64,000 bases of DNA, taken from the NCBI GenBank assembly GCA_947044405.1, contig CAMRHE010000077.1, positions 5,237,501-5,301,500 of the forward strand, written 5' to 3'. The number at the start of each line of letters is the position of its first letter. Positions within the stretch are counted from its first letter, which is position 1. The notes below the pieces were generated by a model, which ran no database searches, was not told the origin of the DNA, and saw only the letters and a program-made list of their open reading frames with translations. This DNA is from Leptodactylus fallax. Taxonomy: Eukaryota; Chordata; Amphibia; Anura; Leptodactylidae. Positions 45,314 to 57,723 of this stretch are shown here, piece by piece. The position numbers and the translations under genes are program-made.

Positions 45314-45567
45314 AGGGGTTGTCTGACTTAAAAAATTAAGTAGATCTACAAATAGAATAGCTGAAATTGGGCAAAAAGCTAACTTAACTTTTACAGATAC
45401 TCCTTTCCAGCACTGGTAGCAGGTCAGTACTGCTGCCATTGCTTATAAAGTCTGCTTGTGATGTCCAATTGCTATTCAGGTCAACGCTACATTTAACCAC
45501 TAGCCTCAGTGGTGACCAGTATACAAACAGAGGCATATTTGAATTTTTTGGTTTTTGGACAAACCCT
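45314..45567. mobile_element. TTAA-flanked non-autonomous element (254 bp)
   Basis: TTAA occurs at 45310-45313 and 45568-45571. The ends AGGGGTTGTCTGAC and, on the complement of the right, AGGGTTTGTCCAAA are imperfect inverted copies. A piggyBac-type MITE is inferred. Confidence 0.65.
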
Positions 45568-45977
45568 TTAATTTATTGAAATTGCCTAAGTGGCATATCA
45601 GACAGTTCTCTTTCCTTTGCTGCTGTACAAGAATTTCGTTATTTTGCACTATAAAATGCCCAAATGTTTAATAGGTTTGATGCATTTTTATAGTTTTTGA
45701 CACCAACGCCTCTTTTTCAAGACTAAAGTGGTAGGTATGAAAAGTGTGTAAAATTCATGAAAAAGTTTATTACTCTTACACTGTCTGTGTCTGTAGTTTG
45801 TTGATGCAGTTTCAGCTCTGCACATTGCTCTTCATTCTGTGTGGAGCGGCTGCTTTGGCTGTGAGCAAGAAATGACAGTTGTTCTGGAATTAAAGAAAAA
45901 ATATTCCCCCTAGGATTACACCTCCCAAACACTGGCTGCTAGTCAAGTCCCATTTATTTTCTCTATTATTCTTACAG

Positions 45978-46230
45978 ATTGTTGCAGCTCTCTGACCAAA
46001 ATCTTGACTGTGAGCAAACCGCTTCTGAATGTTCCCAGACATTCCATGCAAGTGAAGAACAAAGCGAGAGGCACCCTTCCTTCTCTCATGAGGGTGCAGA
46101 CATAATATACAACCCTTATAAACAGGAGAGTCCTCTAGAAGCAGTGCAGCCTGTGTCTCACATTAAACCCTTCTATCTGGCTGAACATGATAGGAGATAC
46201 AAAACCCGAGGAACGCAGATAAGACACTAA
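45978..46230 (+). CDS. Candidate terminal coding exon, unidentified
   Basis: A pyrimidine-rich tract ending CTATTATTCTTACAG precedes an open frame of about 83 codons that ends with TAA at 46228-46230. The predicted peptide is hydrophilic and non-repetitive (for example CEQTASECSQTFHASEEQSE and PFYLAEHDRRYKTRGTQIRH). It is acidic at first and basic at the end, with no membrane segment or known motif. A possible polyadenylation hexamer ATTAAA lies near 46391. If real, it would be the last exon of a plus-strand host gene whose earlier exons lie upstream, possibly outside the window. I do not recognise the protein. An open frame of this length can also arise by chance in 64 kb. Confidence 0.35.
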
Positions 46231-46465
46231 GGAAGTATAACTATATCCTATTTATAACATTCGTTGTCCCTTTGGTTAAACATATGGACATAGTTTATTC
46301 TGAAATGGAAACAAAGATTTTAGGTATATCTTCAGAAAATGGTGTTAGTGTCTTCCCTCACGCAAGACAAGATCAAGAATTCAAGAAACATTAAATAATT
46401 TAACACAAAATAACTTGAGCAGGAAATCTAGTGCAGTAAGGACTTTTAAAGTGAAATGGTCAGGT

Positions 46466-46860
46466 GATTTTTGCTGCCCTATCTTATAGCAGGATATGAT
46501 AGAGGGAGAAAAGCTGAGCTCTGTGATGTACAGGTTTATATGATTTGGAGTAGGGTTTCTAAGTAAAAATCAGAGTAAATCCAGACAGGACTCCTAGGAG
46601 AGAGAGTAAGAGTCCCGATTACCCTGCCCACTCAAAATGATTGACAGCCTTCTATCAACACACACTAATACAGGGAAAGTTATCCATCACTCTGTGTGGG
46701 TGGAGTAATCAGGGCTCTCACTGTCTCTCCTAGGTGTCCTGTCTGAATTGTGTCCCCTTTTTTTCTTTTACCCTGCTCCAAATCATATAAACCTATATAT
46801 TACACAGCTCAGCTTCTCTCCCTCTATGATATCCTGCTCTGAGATGGGGCAGCAGAAATG
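46466..46860. mobile_element. Foldback MITE (395 bp)
   Basis: The arms of about 190 bp are inverted copies. GATATGATAGAGGGAGAAAA on the left pairs with TTCTCTCCCTCTATGATATC on the right. Both arms also carry GTTTATATGATTTGGAG, GACAGGACTCCTAGGAGAGA (left) with TCTCTCCTAGGTGTCCTGTC (right), and a CACACACTAATACAGGG region near the centre. No protein is encoded. Flanking TTAA is not clear. Confidence 0.8.
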
Positions 46861-48300
46861 AGAGAATGTCTCTATAATACATTATCCAATGTAGCATAGG
46901 ACATTTCCTTCTCTATAGGATTCCTCATGACTCCAAAGAAAAAAAAAACATGGTTGTACAAAAACCGAGGCATTGAGTGGTACAGTAGAGCTCCATATAT
47001 TTTTTCAGATGTCATATAATGACTCCCAAAACCATACAGAGCTGTAATATGACCATGTGCATGAGGTGTCATATGTTTAAGTGATTTTAATACCATTCTT
47101 GTGTGACTGTTGTCATTGACGCTGTTACCAGATAGTGTTTCTGTAAGTTGTCACTGAATATAATGCCATGGGTTGCCCCTACACACTATATTGCCCCAAG
47201 TCAGTGAGCAATGAGTATGCTTAATACTCACAATGCTTAGGACACTCCTTACTTCTTTGCTCCGACGCCAACGCACAATGTTAAAGCAGAGCCAGCAGCA
47301 GAGAAGAAGTGGTCAGTCCGGCACAGTGGTGAGTATTGTGAACCATACTTATGTTGTGAACTTATATTGTGAACCGACGTGCTAATAGGCGACATGCTTA
47401 TTGGTTACTGGCAGGGCCTGGTAACCATTGAGCCGCCACTCTCCTGATGATGATAATTCTTGTGTCCAGCCAGGGTCAACTGTTAAACCATCCCCCGTGT
47501 ACACCTCTGATTCAGCATGACGTCTTCTCAACACAAATCTATAAGAATAGATACTTTTATACATTCAGTAATGCAGACTTAAGATGACACTATAAGGGTA
47601 AGCTTATGTACAATAATATAGAAATATGAAATTTAGCATTTATACTCAACATATTCATGCACTCATAAAAGACTTAGTACAATGTCATGCAAAAAATATG
47701 ACAGGAAAAAAAAAGAGGATATAAAAACACATAGGGCATGGTCAGGATGAATGGTTGGATGAAAGACAATTAACCTTACAACCATGGACATATTATGACA
47801 TAGGATCTCAAGTTTCCAAATCGAGCACAGGAACACTTAAAGCTGAAGCTATGGCATAATCTGTTTATAAATGCAGCAAAGTACACTGAAATATATCTGC
47901 ATAGATATTTCAATGAGAATAAACACTGTAACCAACCTACATATGAGTCATGATGACTATTTACACCAATTTATCATATTGTTGTGCGCTGCTACAGGAC
48001 TAGATATACAACTCAGGAACCTGCGGAAACAATATGAGGTCCAGTAACATTTACTGGGCATAACCATGTGTGATACACTTGTATACATGTATTCTTAATG
48101 TCAGTGGTAAAGATACTATATGTCTAATCTATACAGCTGCACAGGGGAGCTGGGGGCAGGCAAGTGGGCCCACTGCTAATAAACAAAAAATATTGCATCC
48201 TACTATCTAGTGGCTGGGTTCCTGTCTTTCACACCCCACAGTAACAGAAACCACATTGACCTGTTTGCAACAATATAGAATTTCAGAATTTATTAGTCAT
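46861..48300. other. No gene seen
   Basis: AT-rich non-coding sequence. 47214-47345 contains a decayed repeat-like segment (GTGAGTATTGTGAACC). Confidence 0.4.
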
Positions 48301-48402
48301 ACCCGTGTTAGTCAAACGTCTTCATCCACATCATCAACCATCCCTAGGTTGAACTTTATGGACATATGTCTCTTTTCAATTTTACTGACTGTGCTTGCCC
48401 CA
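48301..48402. repeat. Dispersed repeat tail fragment
   Basis: The phrases AGGTTGAACTTTATGGACAT and GTCTCTTTTCAATTTTACTG resemble the 3' tail of a repeat I know from many frog sequences. Short and diverged. Confidence 0.35.
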
Positions 48403-49185
48403 ACATAACTTTTATCCAAAATGAATTCCTACCACATATTATGTTATTGAAGCCACTCCCAAACTGCATACCGTTTGTCCCTATGGTGTCCACCATGTGA
48501 TCCTGAAGAAAGAGATAGAGGTCCATATTGACGTTTGCCTGGATAACCTTGATACAGAGTTGGTGGATACCAAATAAGAGGTGACACTAGAGAACATAGA
48601 GATAAAGTTGGCCAGAGTTGGGGAGAGGAGTTCAGCATTGGAAGACATTCATTTGGGTCCATCCCTGTTTGTCTAAAGAGGTGGCAGCTATGTAGGCCAA
48701 GAACGTACAAGAAGAGTCTGGAGTCCGCAGAGGAAGAATAACTGTTGGAGGACCAAAGAGAAAAGTTATCCTCAAGAGGAGCTTGAGAGGACTTGCCATA
48801 TACAAGTTCTTATCAAGTTGAGCTGTTAACTGTAAAACATGTTATTTGTTTTACATAACATGAAATTTTCTTGCGGAAGGGAGTGGTGTTTTTTGAGGGC
48901 CAAGTGTAGTGGGTCTTGAGACAGGGGACTTTCCATCAAGATCCAGAAACAGGTGGTAGACACCTGAATGATAGCCAATCAGTAGAGAAAGTGACCAACT
49001 GATGGGTATAGTGCTAGTACTTATGGTGACTGAGGAAAGTGCCAGTGCCACGTGTAAGTAGTCCCATGTGGTTTCTTCAGCAATATAGGAGTCATGCATG
49101 GACTGTAGGTCAGGTGCAAGCTGGTTCAGAGTGACTGAGTTAGTGAGCTGTGGGTAGAGGTGGTTCCCAGCAGATAGGGAATTAG
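48403..49185. other. No gene seen
   Basis: Non-coding. It is adjacent to the possible LTR and could hold decayed internal retroelement sequence, but I recognise no protein motif. Confidence 0.35.
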
Positions 49186-49985
49186 TATGTGGTCAGGGTG
49201 TTTTGCCTTTTTGTTCCTGTTATTTGGAGTGGTCGTCAGGGACACCAAGCGGTGCCTGCAGGAGGGCATGTTTGGTGGTGGAAGCCACCTCCTTCCACAG
49301 TTATAGTCTTATATGTTGGACTTGTAGAAGTCCCCTCTGAAGATAGGCCTTGCATCATTGTTTGCATGTGTTTGTGCTCTATGTGTTTGCTGTGTATTGT
49401 ATGGTTCCCTAATGCTAATATGTTGATGACTCATCATTGCAATGTACTGTATGTGTATATGTATGTATGTATGTTGCTGTCACTTTAACTGATAAGACTT
49501 ATTGTTCTGGTACATTCTAGAGATAATAGGCAGTGCAATGATTTCAACATAGGCAGAACTCTGTTGAGCTTATTGGCTGAGCTGCAGGCGGTATTTTTTT
49601 CACACTTCCCATGGTACAGCTCAGGTACGCTGTGCCTTGACATTTTCTGTCACATCTGGGTGGGAAAAATCCCTATGTTGGGGATTTTCCTGTGCATTTT
49701 GGGGAGTTGAGTTGGAGTCTGCTCTGGTACTGTGGCCAATCGTCTGTGTTCCTGCATTCTATGAAGCTGCTGTGAAACTCCTTAAACTGTACCTAAAAAC
49801 TACTTCAAGTAAAGTGCCCAGTGAAACCATGACCAGTGAATGTTGGTGTTCTTATTTGGCTGTAACATCTAGAAGCACTGAAGTAGCAGGCAGTCAGCAG
49901 CCCTGATACTCCCATTGGGTAGGCTGGCATAACTTGGGGTGTTGTGTCCGTGCCTGAGGCTATTACACACATACTCAGACATGTA
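49186..49985 (+). mobile_element. Possible solo LTR
   Basis: This 0.8-kb stretch is less AT-rich than its flanks and contains a TTCAAGTAAAGTGCCCAGTG segment resembling the polyadenylation part of a retrotransposon LTR. It then continues through CATAACTTGGGGTGTTGTG. I could not find a target duplication, primer-binding site or coding region, so this is a weak inference. Confidence 0.25.
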
Positions 49986-51005
49986 AATTCATTTGGACAC
50001 CAAGTTATACTGGGTTATCGCTTATTTCCAGCTTCATCTAATGTTAATGTATTAATAAAATGACAATTATTACATTTCCCTTATGAGAGGGGGGAATTCA
50101 GACCATGTAAGGCCATAACCTATTCCTCAGAAGAGGGACAATAACATCTATATCTAACATTATTGCACTGTTTTAGGTGGAATAACAGAGGAAGCATACA
50201 TTTCATATTTCTACAAAAAGATACCTCAGAATTGCTGTTCATGCAAAATGCAAGTATTTACTAAAGAAGACATGTCAGGAGAGATGACAGGTCCTCTTTA
50301 ATGGTGATTCGGTCACAAATTCACCCAGACAGCATTCTTGGTTTCATTGTGTCCCAAGGTTTTTAATGCTGATCTTGATTTTCTTCTCCGCCATCACTAG
50401 ATAGGAGACAAGAATATTTTTTTGTACCTTCTTTGTGCTGATGGAGGACGGAAGATTCTGCTAGTCTGCTGAGGAAGTTACATTAATAGCTTCTGAGTAG
50501 ACACTATTAGTGAATAGTGCAGGTGTCCTTAATATTCAGATAGTGTAATGCTTGTATTCTGCCTCTTCATGACCATGGCGCCAGTGAAGTACGGTAATTG
50601 TCCCTCCCTGCGGTCCATTCTTCAGTAGAAGTGAATACACTATTAAGACACATGGACTGCAGATGTAACATCTGTGTCAGCTTGATGTTTATAAAGGCCA
50701 ACACTGGAGGATCCTAAATCTGATAAATGTGTCTAAAAGGAGATGTGACAAAATTTCTGCACTAACTACTGTATACCAGAAAAGAGGATCGATCATCTTA
50801 GTAAAGGTAGGCCAGTGTACTCAGGCCATATAACAAAAGTAATTTGGTTTCAATGTAGACCATGTCCTGTTGCAGGACCATGTTGGAAGTATTCACAATG
50901 GCTGTCATTAGGTGAGCGCTAAACGCTATCAGTTCCAGCTTCCAATTCTATGCATTAGCAGTGTGTCCTAGTGCCAGGAATATTTTATCGCATGCTACCC
51001 TACTC
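49986..51005. other. No gene seen
   Basis: Non-coding. An isolated element-like end CAGGTCCTCTTTAA is present at 50290. Confidence 0.4.
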
Positions 51006-51183
51006 AGAGGCATAACTTGAAGCTCCTGGGCCCCAGTGTGAAATCTGTTATGGGCCCCCTACCTACCATGTGCAATTTAAAATAGTGGCATATTTTATGT
51101 GGCAGAGGGACATTTTAGGGGCCCCCTCAGAGTCTAGGGCACAGTAGTGCTACCTTTGCATCTCCCTATAGCTATACATCTGA
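51006..51183. mobile_element. Short GGCGTAACT-type MITE
   Basis: The left end CAGAGGCATAACTTGAAG and the right end CTATAGCTATACATCTG are imperfect inverted copies. The inside reads GGGCCCCAGTGTG and GGGGCCCCCTC. Same group as 12375 and 52864. Confidence 0.55.
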
Positions 51184-51739
51184 CTACACTTAGAGCAGAT
51201 ATGGATAATTTCTCTGTAATTCTGACTACTACAGCTACATCCCTAAAAATTTGTTTGCTTCTTGTAATGTTCATGCATTTTCCAGATAGAAAATTATGAA
51301 ATTTTACTGCATGCAATTTGTCACAGTAAAGTATACTATATAGCACTATATTGGAAACCTCTGTATCTAAATAGCATCTGGTATAGAAAGCTGTGAACAC
51401 TCTAGCAAGTAGTTCAGTCTTTTACTACTATTGTTATGTATAAAAGAAAATTTTGCAAAGATTTGATAGTGTATTATAATGGAAATCCGGATTTCTGCAC
51501 ATAGTAGTTTATAGAGAACAGATATTTAAATAAATGTAACATTTAGCATTCTTACAATAAGGCATTATTTTTGTACGGATTGTACCCAAATTACATTATA
51601 CCATGCCCTGAAATTCCATTAAGTATCCAGGTGTTAATAAGCAGTAGTGGAGTGGGATTTAAGGAGTTCCTAAGGGCTCATTCAGAAGGCCCTGTTTGTT
51701 CCAAGTGATGACTGCATTTTCCAGACCAACTGCATCTTG
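51184..51739. other. No gene seen
   Basis: AT-rich non-coding sequence. Confidence 0.4.
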
Positions 51740-51976
51740 CCTGAACACGTAGTGGAAACGCTGTGGCAAAAACACAATCCCAGAAAAGTGCATGTCAATT
51801 ATACCTACAGAAACGCTGGTGGTTTCCCTATAGGTATAATGGAAGCAGAAAGTCCGCAGAGGAAAACTCTGCAGACTTTCTGTGAAAAGCACTGTGGGAA
51901 AAACTGCAATGCATTTTTGCCGCGATTTTTCCCGCAGAACTTTTTGGCTGCAGCCCACTACGTGCGGCCTTAGTCT
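51740..51976. mobile_element. Palindromic MITE, family A copy 4
   Basis: The core GCATGTCAATTATACCTAC, the inverted CCCTATAGGTATAATGG, the shared GAAGCAGAAAGTCCGCAGAG and the right end GTGCGGCCTTAGTC place it with 15628, 16722 and 21448. Confidence 0.7.
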
Positions 51977-52863
51977 CATAGTGATTTCAGCTCTTGAACT
52001 ACTGCGGCTTATATCATTCTTTCAGATGGTAGAGACACAATTGTCTGGATACTCAGAGCATCATAAATCATTATGGTGCTGTAAATTCACTTCAGATGAA
52101 GTGCGGTTGGTCCTACCTGGTCATCTAAATGGGCTCTTAGACCTAGATCCTACTGACAAAAGTACTCTGTTAGATTTCATGCAAGACAGATCTGAAATAC
52201 TGTACCAAGCCCACACTTTGTAAATGCGCCACAATATTTTATGCTTATCCAGATCCCAGTTATGCTCATACACATGAGATCAAATGCACTTAGTCTGATA
52301 TACGGATCCATTGACAGCAGCTTGCTGACAGTTTCTGGGTACAAACAGTAAAATTTTACATATTGGAGAAAGTAAAAACAAACTGACAAAATCATATAAA
52401 AAAGAGAATTATTTCCAAGGTATTAGACTGTAGAGTTTCCCACTCTTTGTTATAAGTTAGTCATATTATAGGTAAAAATATTGTAAGAACATTGTATCTC
52501 TGACACTGACTACTATCACAACCCTTTTAGATGACTGATTCTGGTCGGATTGTCTTGTTGCACACTGACTCATTGAAATTCCTGGGGTCATACATACTTC
52601 ATTTTTTTAATGCAGACCTTCAGTTAGAACTTTTACAGCATTCTGATCCTGATCCGTTTTTCCAGATCAGAAAAGGACAGTCATTGGGAAGTTCAGTATC
52701 TGACTAAACTGTACTCTGAAGCTTCTCTGGCATGATTGTTTTTTTTATATTATCCTCTCTGGCTCCCAGAGGCACCACAGAGGATAAAACAATGGCCATC
52801 TGAAAGAGTTGTAATATGTGGGTTGTGTTTGCACAATTATCCAATACTGATGTTATAAAATAC
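51977..52863. other. No gene assigned
   Basis: A splice-acceptor-like TATATCATTCTTTCAG at 52009-52024 precedes a 65-codon open frame, but composition and context do not support an exon strongly. The rest is non-coding. Confidence 0.35.
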
Positions 52864-53322
52864 CACTGGCATAACTATAGGGTCCTAGTGGTCGCAGCTA
52901 CGACAGGGTCCATAAGCCAAGGGGGCCCACAGGTCACCCTCACAACACTAGACTGATTAAAGTGTATTACCCTTGCCCTCTGGTGCACTGGAGTGAAACA
53001 GGTATAGAAGATTGTATGATACACAACCTTTCACTGTCAGAAAAGAGTAGATTAACCTTTTAATACTAGAAGTAGCAGCTGGTCAGAATACATTCAAGGA
53101 GCGATTCTGTGGCACAAAAAAGATGGCATATTATAGGAAGCTTGTGTACAGACAAGTTGTGATTGTGTCTTCATGGTGGTCTGGACCCAGATAGAGAAGG
53201 AAAGTGAAATGTTGCAAAAATGTACAGATGGTGCGCAACTGGCAGTCATGAGGAGGAGTTGCAAATGGGGGTCCAAACTAAGCATTTCCACCAGGGCCCA
53301 TGAGTCTTTAGTCACGCCCCTG
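52864..53322. mobile_element. GGCGTAACT-type MITE, longer copy
   Basis: The left end CACTGGCATAACTATAGG and the right end TTTAGTCACGCCCCTG are imperfect inverted copies. The inside includes GGGGGCCCACAGG and CCAGGGCCCATGAG. Non-coding. Confidence 0.55.
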
Positions 53323-54407
53323 TAAACTACTGTTGTAGTAGTTTGTTGTTGTGCAGTCTGTACACCAGTCCTTCTCTAATAACTTTCCCAAGCAGATTTC
53401 TTGTTTTCTAAGTACTTGAAACCATTATCTTTGAAAGCCAATTTCCCACAGTTCTGACTAAGAGAAAAACATTGAAGCTAGATTCTACTAGATATTTATT
53501 TGCTGCATTAGAGGCCCTGCTTGGACTTAATGGACTTACTTAATTACATACAAAGTAATTCTCTGATTGCTCTTGACAAAAATTACTTTTAGCTGAATGA
53601 AAAGTAAACTAATTTGGAAATTATAGTTTTCTTTCCAGCAATTTTACTAGCACTTAGTGTACCAATTCTGTGGGTAACTCATGCACAAGCAATGAGAGAC
53701 AATCCGACAATCCATATATCATGCTAAAATGTGTGTTGGAAAATACACAAAGGGGCTTTGCGGCACCGGAAGCTACTGTAGTGGATGGGAAATGCATGCA
53801 GACTGCTCCTATTTAAGTAATAGGGGTGGCGCAGCAGCCCTGACCACTGTATAGCGGTGGTTTTGTGGAATTGCAGACAAGGAGCATCCCTAAGTCTGGG
53901 GGGTTAGGGTTTTGTGTAGTTTGAGATAACCATAAAGAATCCTTTCCTATATGGATGTGCGAATTTCCTTTCTTCTAATGAATAGAAAAATTGAGACACG
54001 TTCATCAATGCATTTGTGCAGTCAGTGCATACTACACTACAATCTGGAGTGGATGTCGATACCACATTTACTAACCAGCTTTGTCTATTTTAATGGTGAT
54101 TTGTGCTGAGCAAGACATTTTATATTTCTGCAGTATCTTCTACATGCTTCTGTGCCAGATTCATTACTATATATGTCTCAGAGATCCCCCTGGGGCTGCT
54201 GATGTCATTCAGGAGCCTGGAAAAGGCCCCAAGAACATGCAGTGCTTATTATACTCTGGGGTCCGAAGGTTTGTGGGTGGCAAATCTCAAAAATGTTGGG
54301 TTTGGCCAAACCCAAATTGTTTCTGAAAATTCATAAAGAACCTGGCTGGTTACAAATCACAAATGCACATCCCGAAAATGTACTAAAAAATATGTCAGAA
54401 CTTTTCA
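53323..54407. other. No gene seen
   Basis: Non-coding, no clear repeat boundaries. Confidence 0.4.
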
Positions 54408-54636
54408 GGCTGAGGCCCCACGTTGCAAAAACGCAGCTTTTTTTTTGTTGTTGCAGATTTTGCTGCAGTTTTTTGAGCCAAAGCCAAGAACGGCTACAAA
54501 AGGAATGAGAAATATATAGGAAGTTCTTATACTTCTCCCTTCTGCTCAATCCACTCCTGGCTTTGGCTCAAAAATAAAACGCAGCAAAATCTGCAACAAA
54601 TAAAGCTGCGATTTCGCAATGTGGGACCGTAGCCTC
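54408..54636. mobile_element. Palindromic MITE, family B copy 2
   Basis: The end GGCTGAGGCCCCACGTTGC is inverted at the right as GCAATGTGGGACCGTAGCC. Central halves TTTTTTGAGCCAAAGCCA and TGGCTTTGGCTCAAAA pair. The segment GAGAAATATATAGGAAG is almost unchanged from copy 1. Confidence 0.78.
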
Positions 54637-55342
54637 AAAAACACAATTGTAAATGTGGGCCTGGTTCCTAAGTGGCAGGTGAGTGTATATTGCCCAGATG
54701 GTACTGATATTATCCAAGATCTTATTCATGCAGAAATATTGGAGAGGATTCCCACTTGATTCATGTCAGTATATTAAATATTTATCCTAGGTGCAATACT
54801 TGAGTGACGCACCGTCATTAACAAGTCTTATATCACTTCATAAGCAACTTCAGGGAAGCTTCATAAAGAGCTGTGATGTACTATTAATTGTGAATAAATT
54901 ACTATGGTTTACTTTGACCTCCTGCTTGTTTTCTAAGTAACATAAATCTGGGGACTGAGCAGATTTTTGCAGCTCAGCCCAGCCAAGTCCCTTCTCACTC
55001 CGTTTATAAATATTTGTGATACATCTAAGTTGTGACTACATCTAAAACACTGTCTAACAGATGAAAAAAGTGTTCTAAGTAGGGGCCTAGGACTATACAA
55101 GTGACCCTCTGCTCATCATCAAGATGATCCAGTGTAATTTACCATCAACCATCAAACGCCGCTGCAGTTTATCAAGTCACAGTTTATCATGGAAAATATA
55201 TAAGAAGAACATTTTCCACTTCAAAATGACTATAGAAAATACCACCAGAAATCGTGTGGATTTTGCCTGCAGCTCAAAGGGGTGAGCTTAACATTTGGCA
55301 ATGTATGCCAGTTCAGACATAAAGTAGGCCAACTAAGGTGGT

Positions 55343-55343
<1 letters not shown>
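54637..55343. other. No gene seen
   Basis: Non-coding, AT-rich. Confidence 0.4.

Positions 55344-55388
<45 letters not shown>
55344..55388. repeat. (GATA)n microsatellite
   Basis: About 11 uninterrupted GATA units. Confidence 0.97.
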
Positions 55389-55649
55389 GCACCAGATTTA
55401 TCATCCAGCATGAGCCAGTATCATAATTCTGGGACATAATATGACTGCTTAGTCTACATTGACACTGTCTAAATCTTAGCCTGTATTAGTAAATGCGTCC
55501 TACCCCTTTGTCATCCATGGACATTCCAAATCCATTGCACATTGATCCAGAGGATGGCTGTGTCTGATCCTCCACAAGTCTTAGAACTGGAAAGCCCAAT
55601 ATGACCTGACAGTATGTCTATCACAAACTTGGAATGACTTCACAGTGTT
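55389..55649. other. No gene; decayed MITE-like text
   Basis: GCACCAGATTTATCAT and TATTAGTAAATGCGTCC resemble the ends of the GGGCAGATTTAT-type element, but this copy is too decayed to delimit. Confidence 0.35.
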
Positions 55650-55953
55650 TTTTTTCAAAAACACCATGATGTTTTAGATGCAATTTTTTGCAAAGTGAAT
55701 GAGATTCTGGCTATTCCCATCCACACATGTGGATGTGGGAAAAAAATGCTGTGGAAAAGCTATGTTTTCAAAAACGCATGTGTTTTTGAAGAACACAGCA
55801 TGTCAATTCTACATGCGGAACAGCTCGGGTTTTCCCTATAGATTATAGGGAAGAAAAACCACAGAGAAAAAAAAGCAGAAAAAATGCAATGAAAAACGCT
55901 GCAGAAAAAAACCTGATGCGTTTCCGCTGAATTTTGCAACGTGAAGCCTTATC
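55650..55953. mobile_element. Diverged family A-like foldback
   Basis: ACACAGCATGTCAATTCTAC with GTTTTCCCTATAGATTATAG mirrors the family A core, and GCAACGTGAAGCCTTA at the right resembles the family end. Several short inverted pairs are present (CCACACATGTGGATGTGG). Diverged and non-coding. Confidence 0.5.
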
Positions 55954-56973
55954 CTTATAGTCCTAAACTTGGTCTCTATATGTATCTAGAGATAGATCCA
56001 TGATAGTCCCTTACTCAGAATATATACATTACTATTTGCTTCCTGAGAGGTCATGATATGAAATTCTGTGGTGGTTTGCAACAAACGTTAGCTTGCTTCT
56101 TGGCATGTTCCTAAGGGCTATAGGCAGAGGCAATGTTTTCTTAAGGAAACATAGTACCCCTTCTGAACCACGTCTAGGACCTCTCAACCAGCCAGCCAGT
56201 ACTCTGCACTGCACTTATAATAGGCAATAACATCGACTATATTCCCAGATTATGCTTCTAACTTTTAGGAAGGCTACCTTACAAAAGGTGGTGCTGGATG
56301 AAGTTTTCCTTTTCCACCAAGGAGGGCATATTTGCACATTTCGTTCCCAGAATTCTTAGCAGGGCAAGCATGGTCTTATAAGTCTCTGTACACCTCACAG
56401 TGGCTTCATAGAGGCAACATGTCCAGAATGAGACATAGTACTCCTTCTGACCTAGGGGCTAGATTCACAGACTTAGCTATAGTCTTTTATACTGCTGATG
56501 TCCTTACATCTGAAGTATTAATATGTATTCATCATCCTTACTTAAATATTATTCTTTTGTATGTTATAACTTTCCTGCTCATAATAATATTAAGTAAAAG
56601 AAGGTTATAACTGTAAAACAAAAGCAGTAGATGATAGATGACTCAACGTACGTCGTTCACCCAGAACTGGACACAGACGAAGGCCATCATCACCTGACGT
56701 ATCCATGTCCATCTAGTGTTCATTCTGAATGCTTATTTGTACCATGCGTTCTACATTCTTCATAGAGTTCAATGAACCCTATATTCCTTGCTGCTTGACC
56801 TGCATTTACCTCTTGGCAGACGTTCCTCGTGTGCTAAGCTTGCCTGCCTCTTGGCTCCAGCTCTTCTAAAACTCGAAATGAAAATGTACTAGGAGCAATT
56901 TCTGTTACAAAATGTCATATCTTCTGCAAACTCTCCAATTTGTCAGTTAATAAAACTAATAACACTGGACATG
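55954..56973. other. No gene seen
   Basis: Non-coding sequence without recognised repeats. Confidence 0.4.
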
Positions 56974-56977
56974 TTAA

Positions 56978-57355
56978 ATGGATTATGCAGGGAACAATAA
57001 AGCTGCATTCCCTCTTCTGGATAAGTTTTATTACTAATATGTGTGCCCTGGAGCCCCGATGATTACCTTTGAATGGGATGCTGGAAGTCTGGCTCTGCTG
57101 CCGATATGATTCTTGGTCACATGACCAACTCCACTGTACTCTATGGACTTGCTGCAGGAGTATAGCAGAGTCGGTGATGTCACAAAGAGCCAAAGCTTCA
57201 GCAGGGGAAGCAATGTGCACAGACTTCAGGCCCCCACCCGCAGGTTCTGGAAATGTAGTAATTTGGGCTCTGGGAGACCTACTTACATATTATTAATAAG
57301 GTTTATCCAGTGCAGGAAATGTACTGGTAAGCTTTATTTTCCCTGCATAACCCCT
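56978..57355. mobile_element. TTAA-flanked non-autonomous element (378 bp)
   Basis: TTAA occurs at 56974-56977 and 57356-57359. The ends ATGGATTATGCAGGGAA and, complemented, AGGGGTTATGCAGGGAA agree at 14 of 17 positions, and similarity continues into AATAAAGCT. No transposase. A piggyBac-type MITE is inferred. Confidence 0.72.
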
Positions 57356-57723
57356 TTAACATATGCATTGGAGGCTCTACTCCTTAGGCACAAATTCAGT
57401 CATTTTCACTGGAAAAAATAGTGCAGCATGCAGCGTTCTTATTATATCTTCTAGTATAATGTCGGATGCCATGATGGAACCTGATGAGTGCCATTATGTC
57501 AGGTTGGGCGCTGTTTGGGTCTATCGTATGAGGGATCCTGCACTGCTGTCATTTACAGGTTTCTGTACCTATAACAGAACACTGGAAATGCGAATGCAGA
57601 TGTGAACCTAACCTAGAAGTGTCTGGAGCAAAGATTCCGTCTGGGTGACAATACTATGTACAATAGACCACAGACAGCAACGAATAGCATCCTGTAGTCT
57701 AATGATGAAGTCATAGGGCAACA

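Noticed and set aside
45781..45895. Minus-strand acceptor-like TTCTTTAATTCCAG followed by an open stretch and a GTAAGA donor, resembling an internal exon
   Set aside because: It is short, lies beside a plus-strand candidate, and has no recognisable protein similarity or neighbouring exon; such patterns are expected by chance.
52025..52222. 65-codon plus-strand frame after an acceptor-like TCATTCTTTCAG
   Set aside because: It directly follows a MITE and has no protein-family features and no supporting signals beyond the acceptor-like tract.
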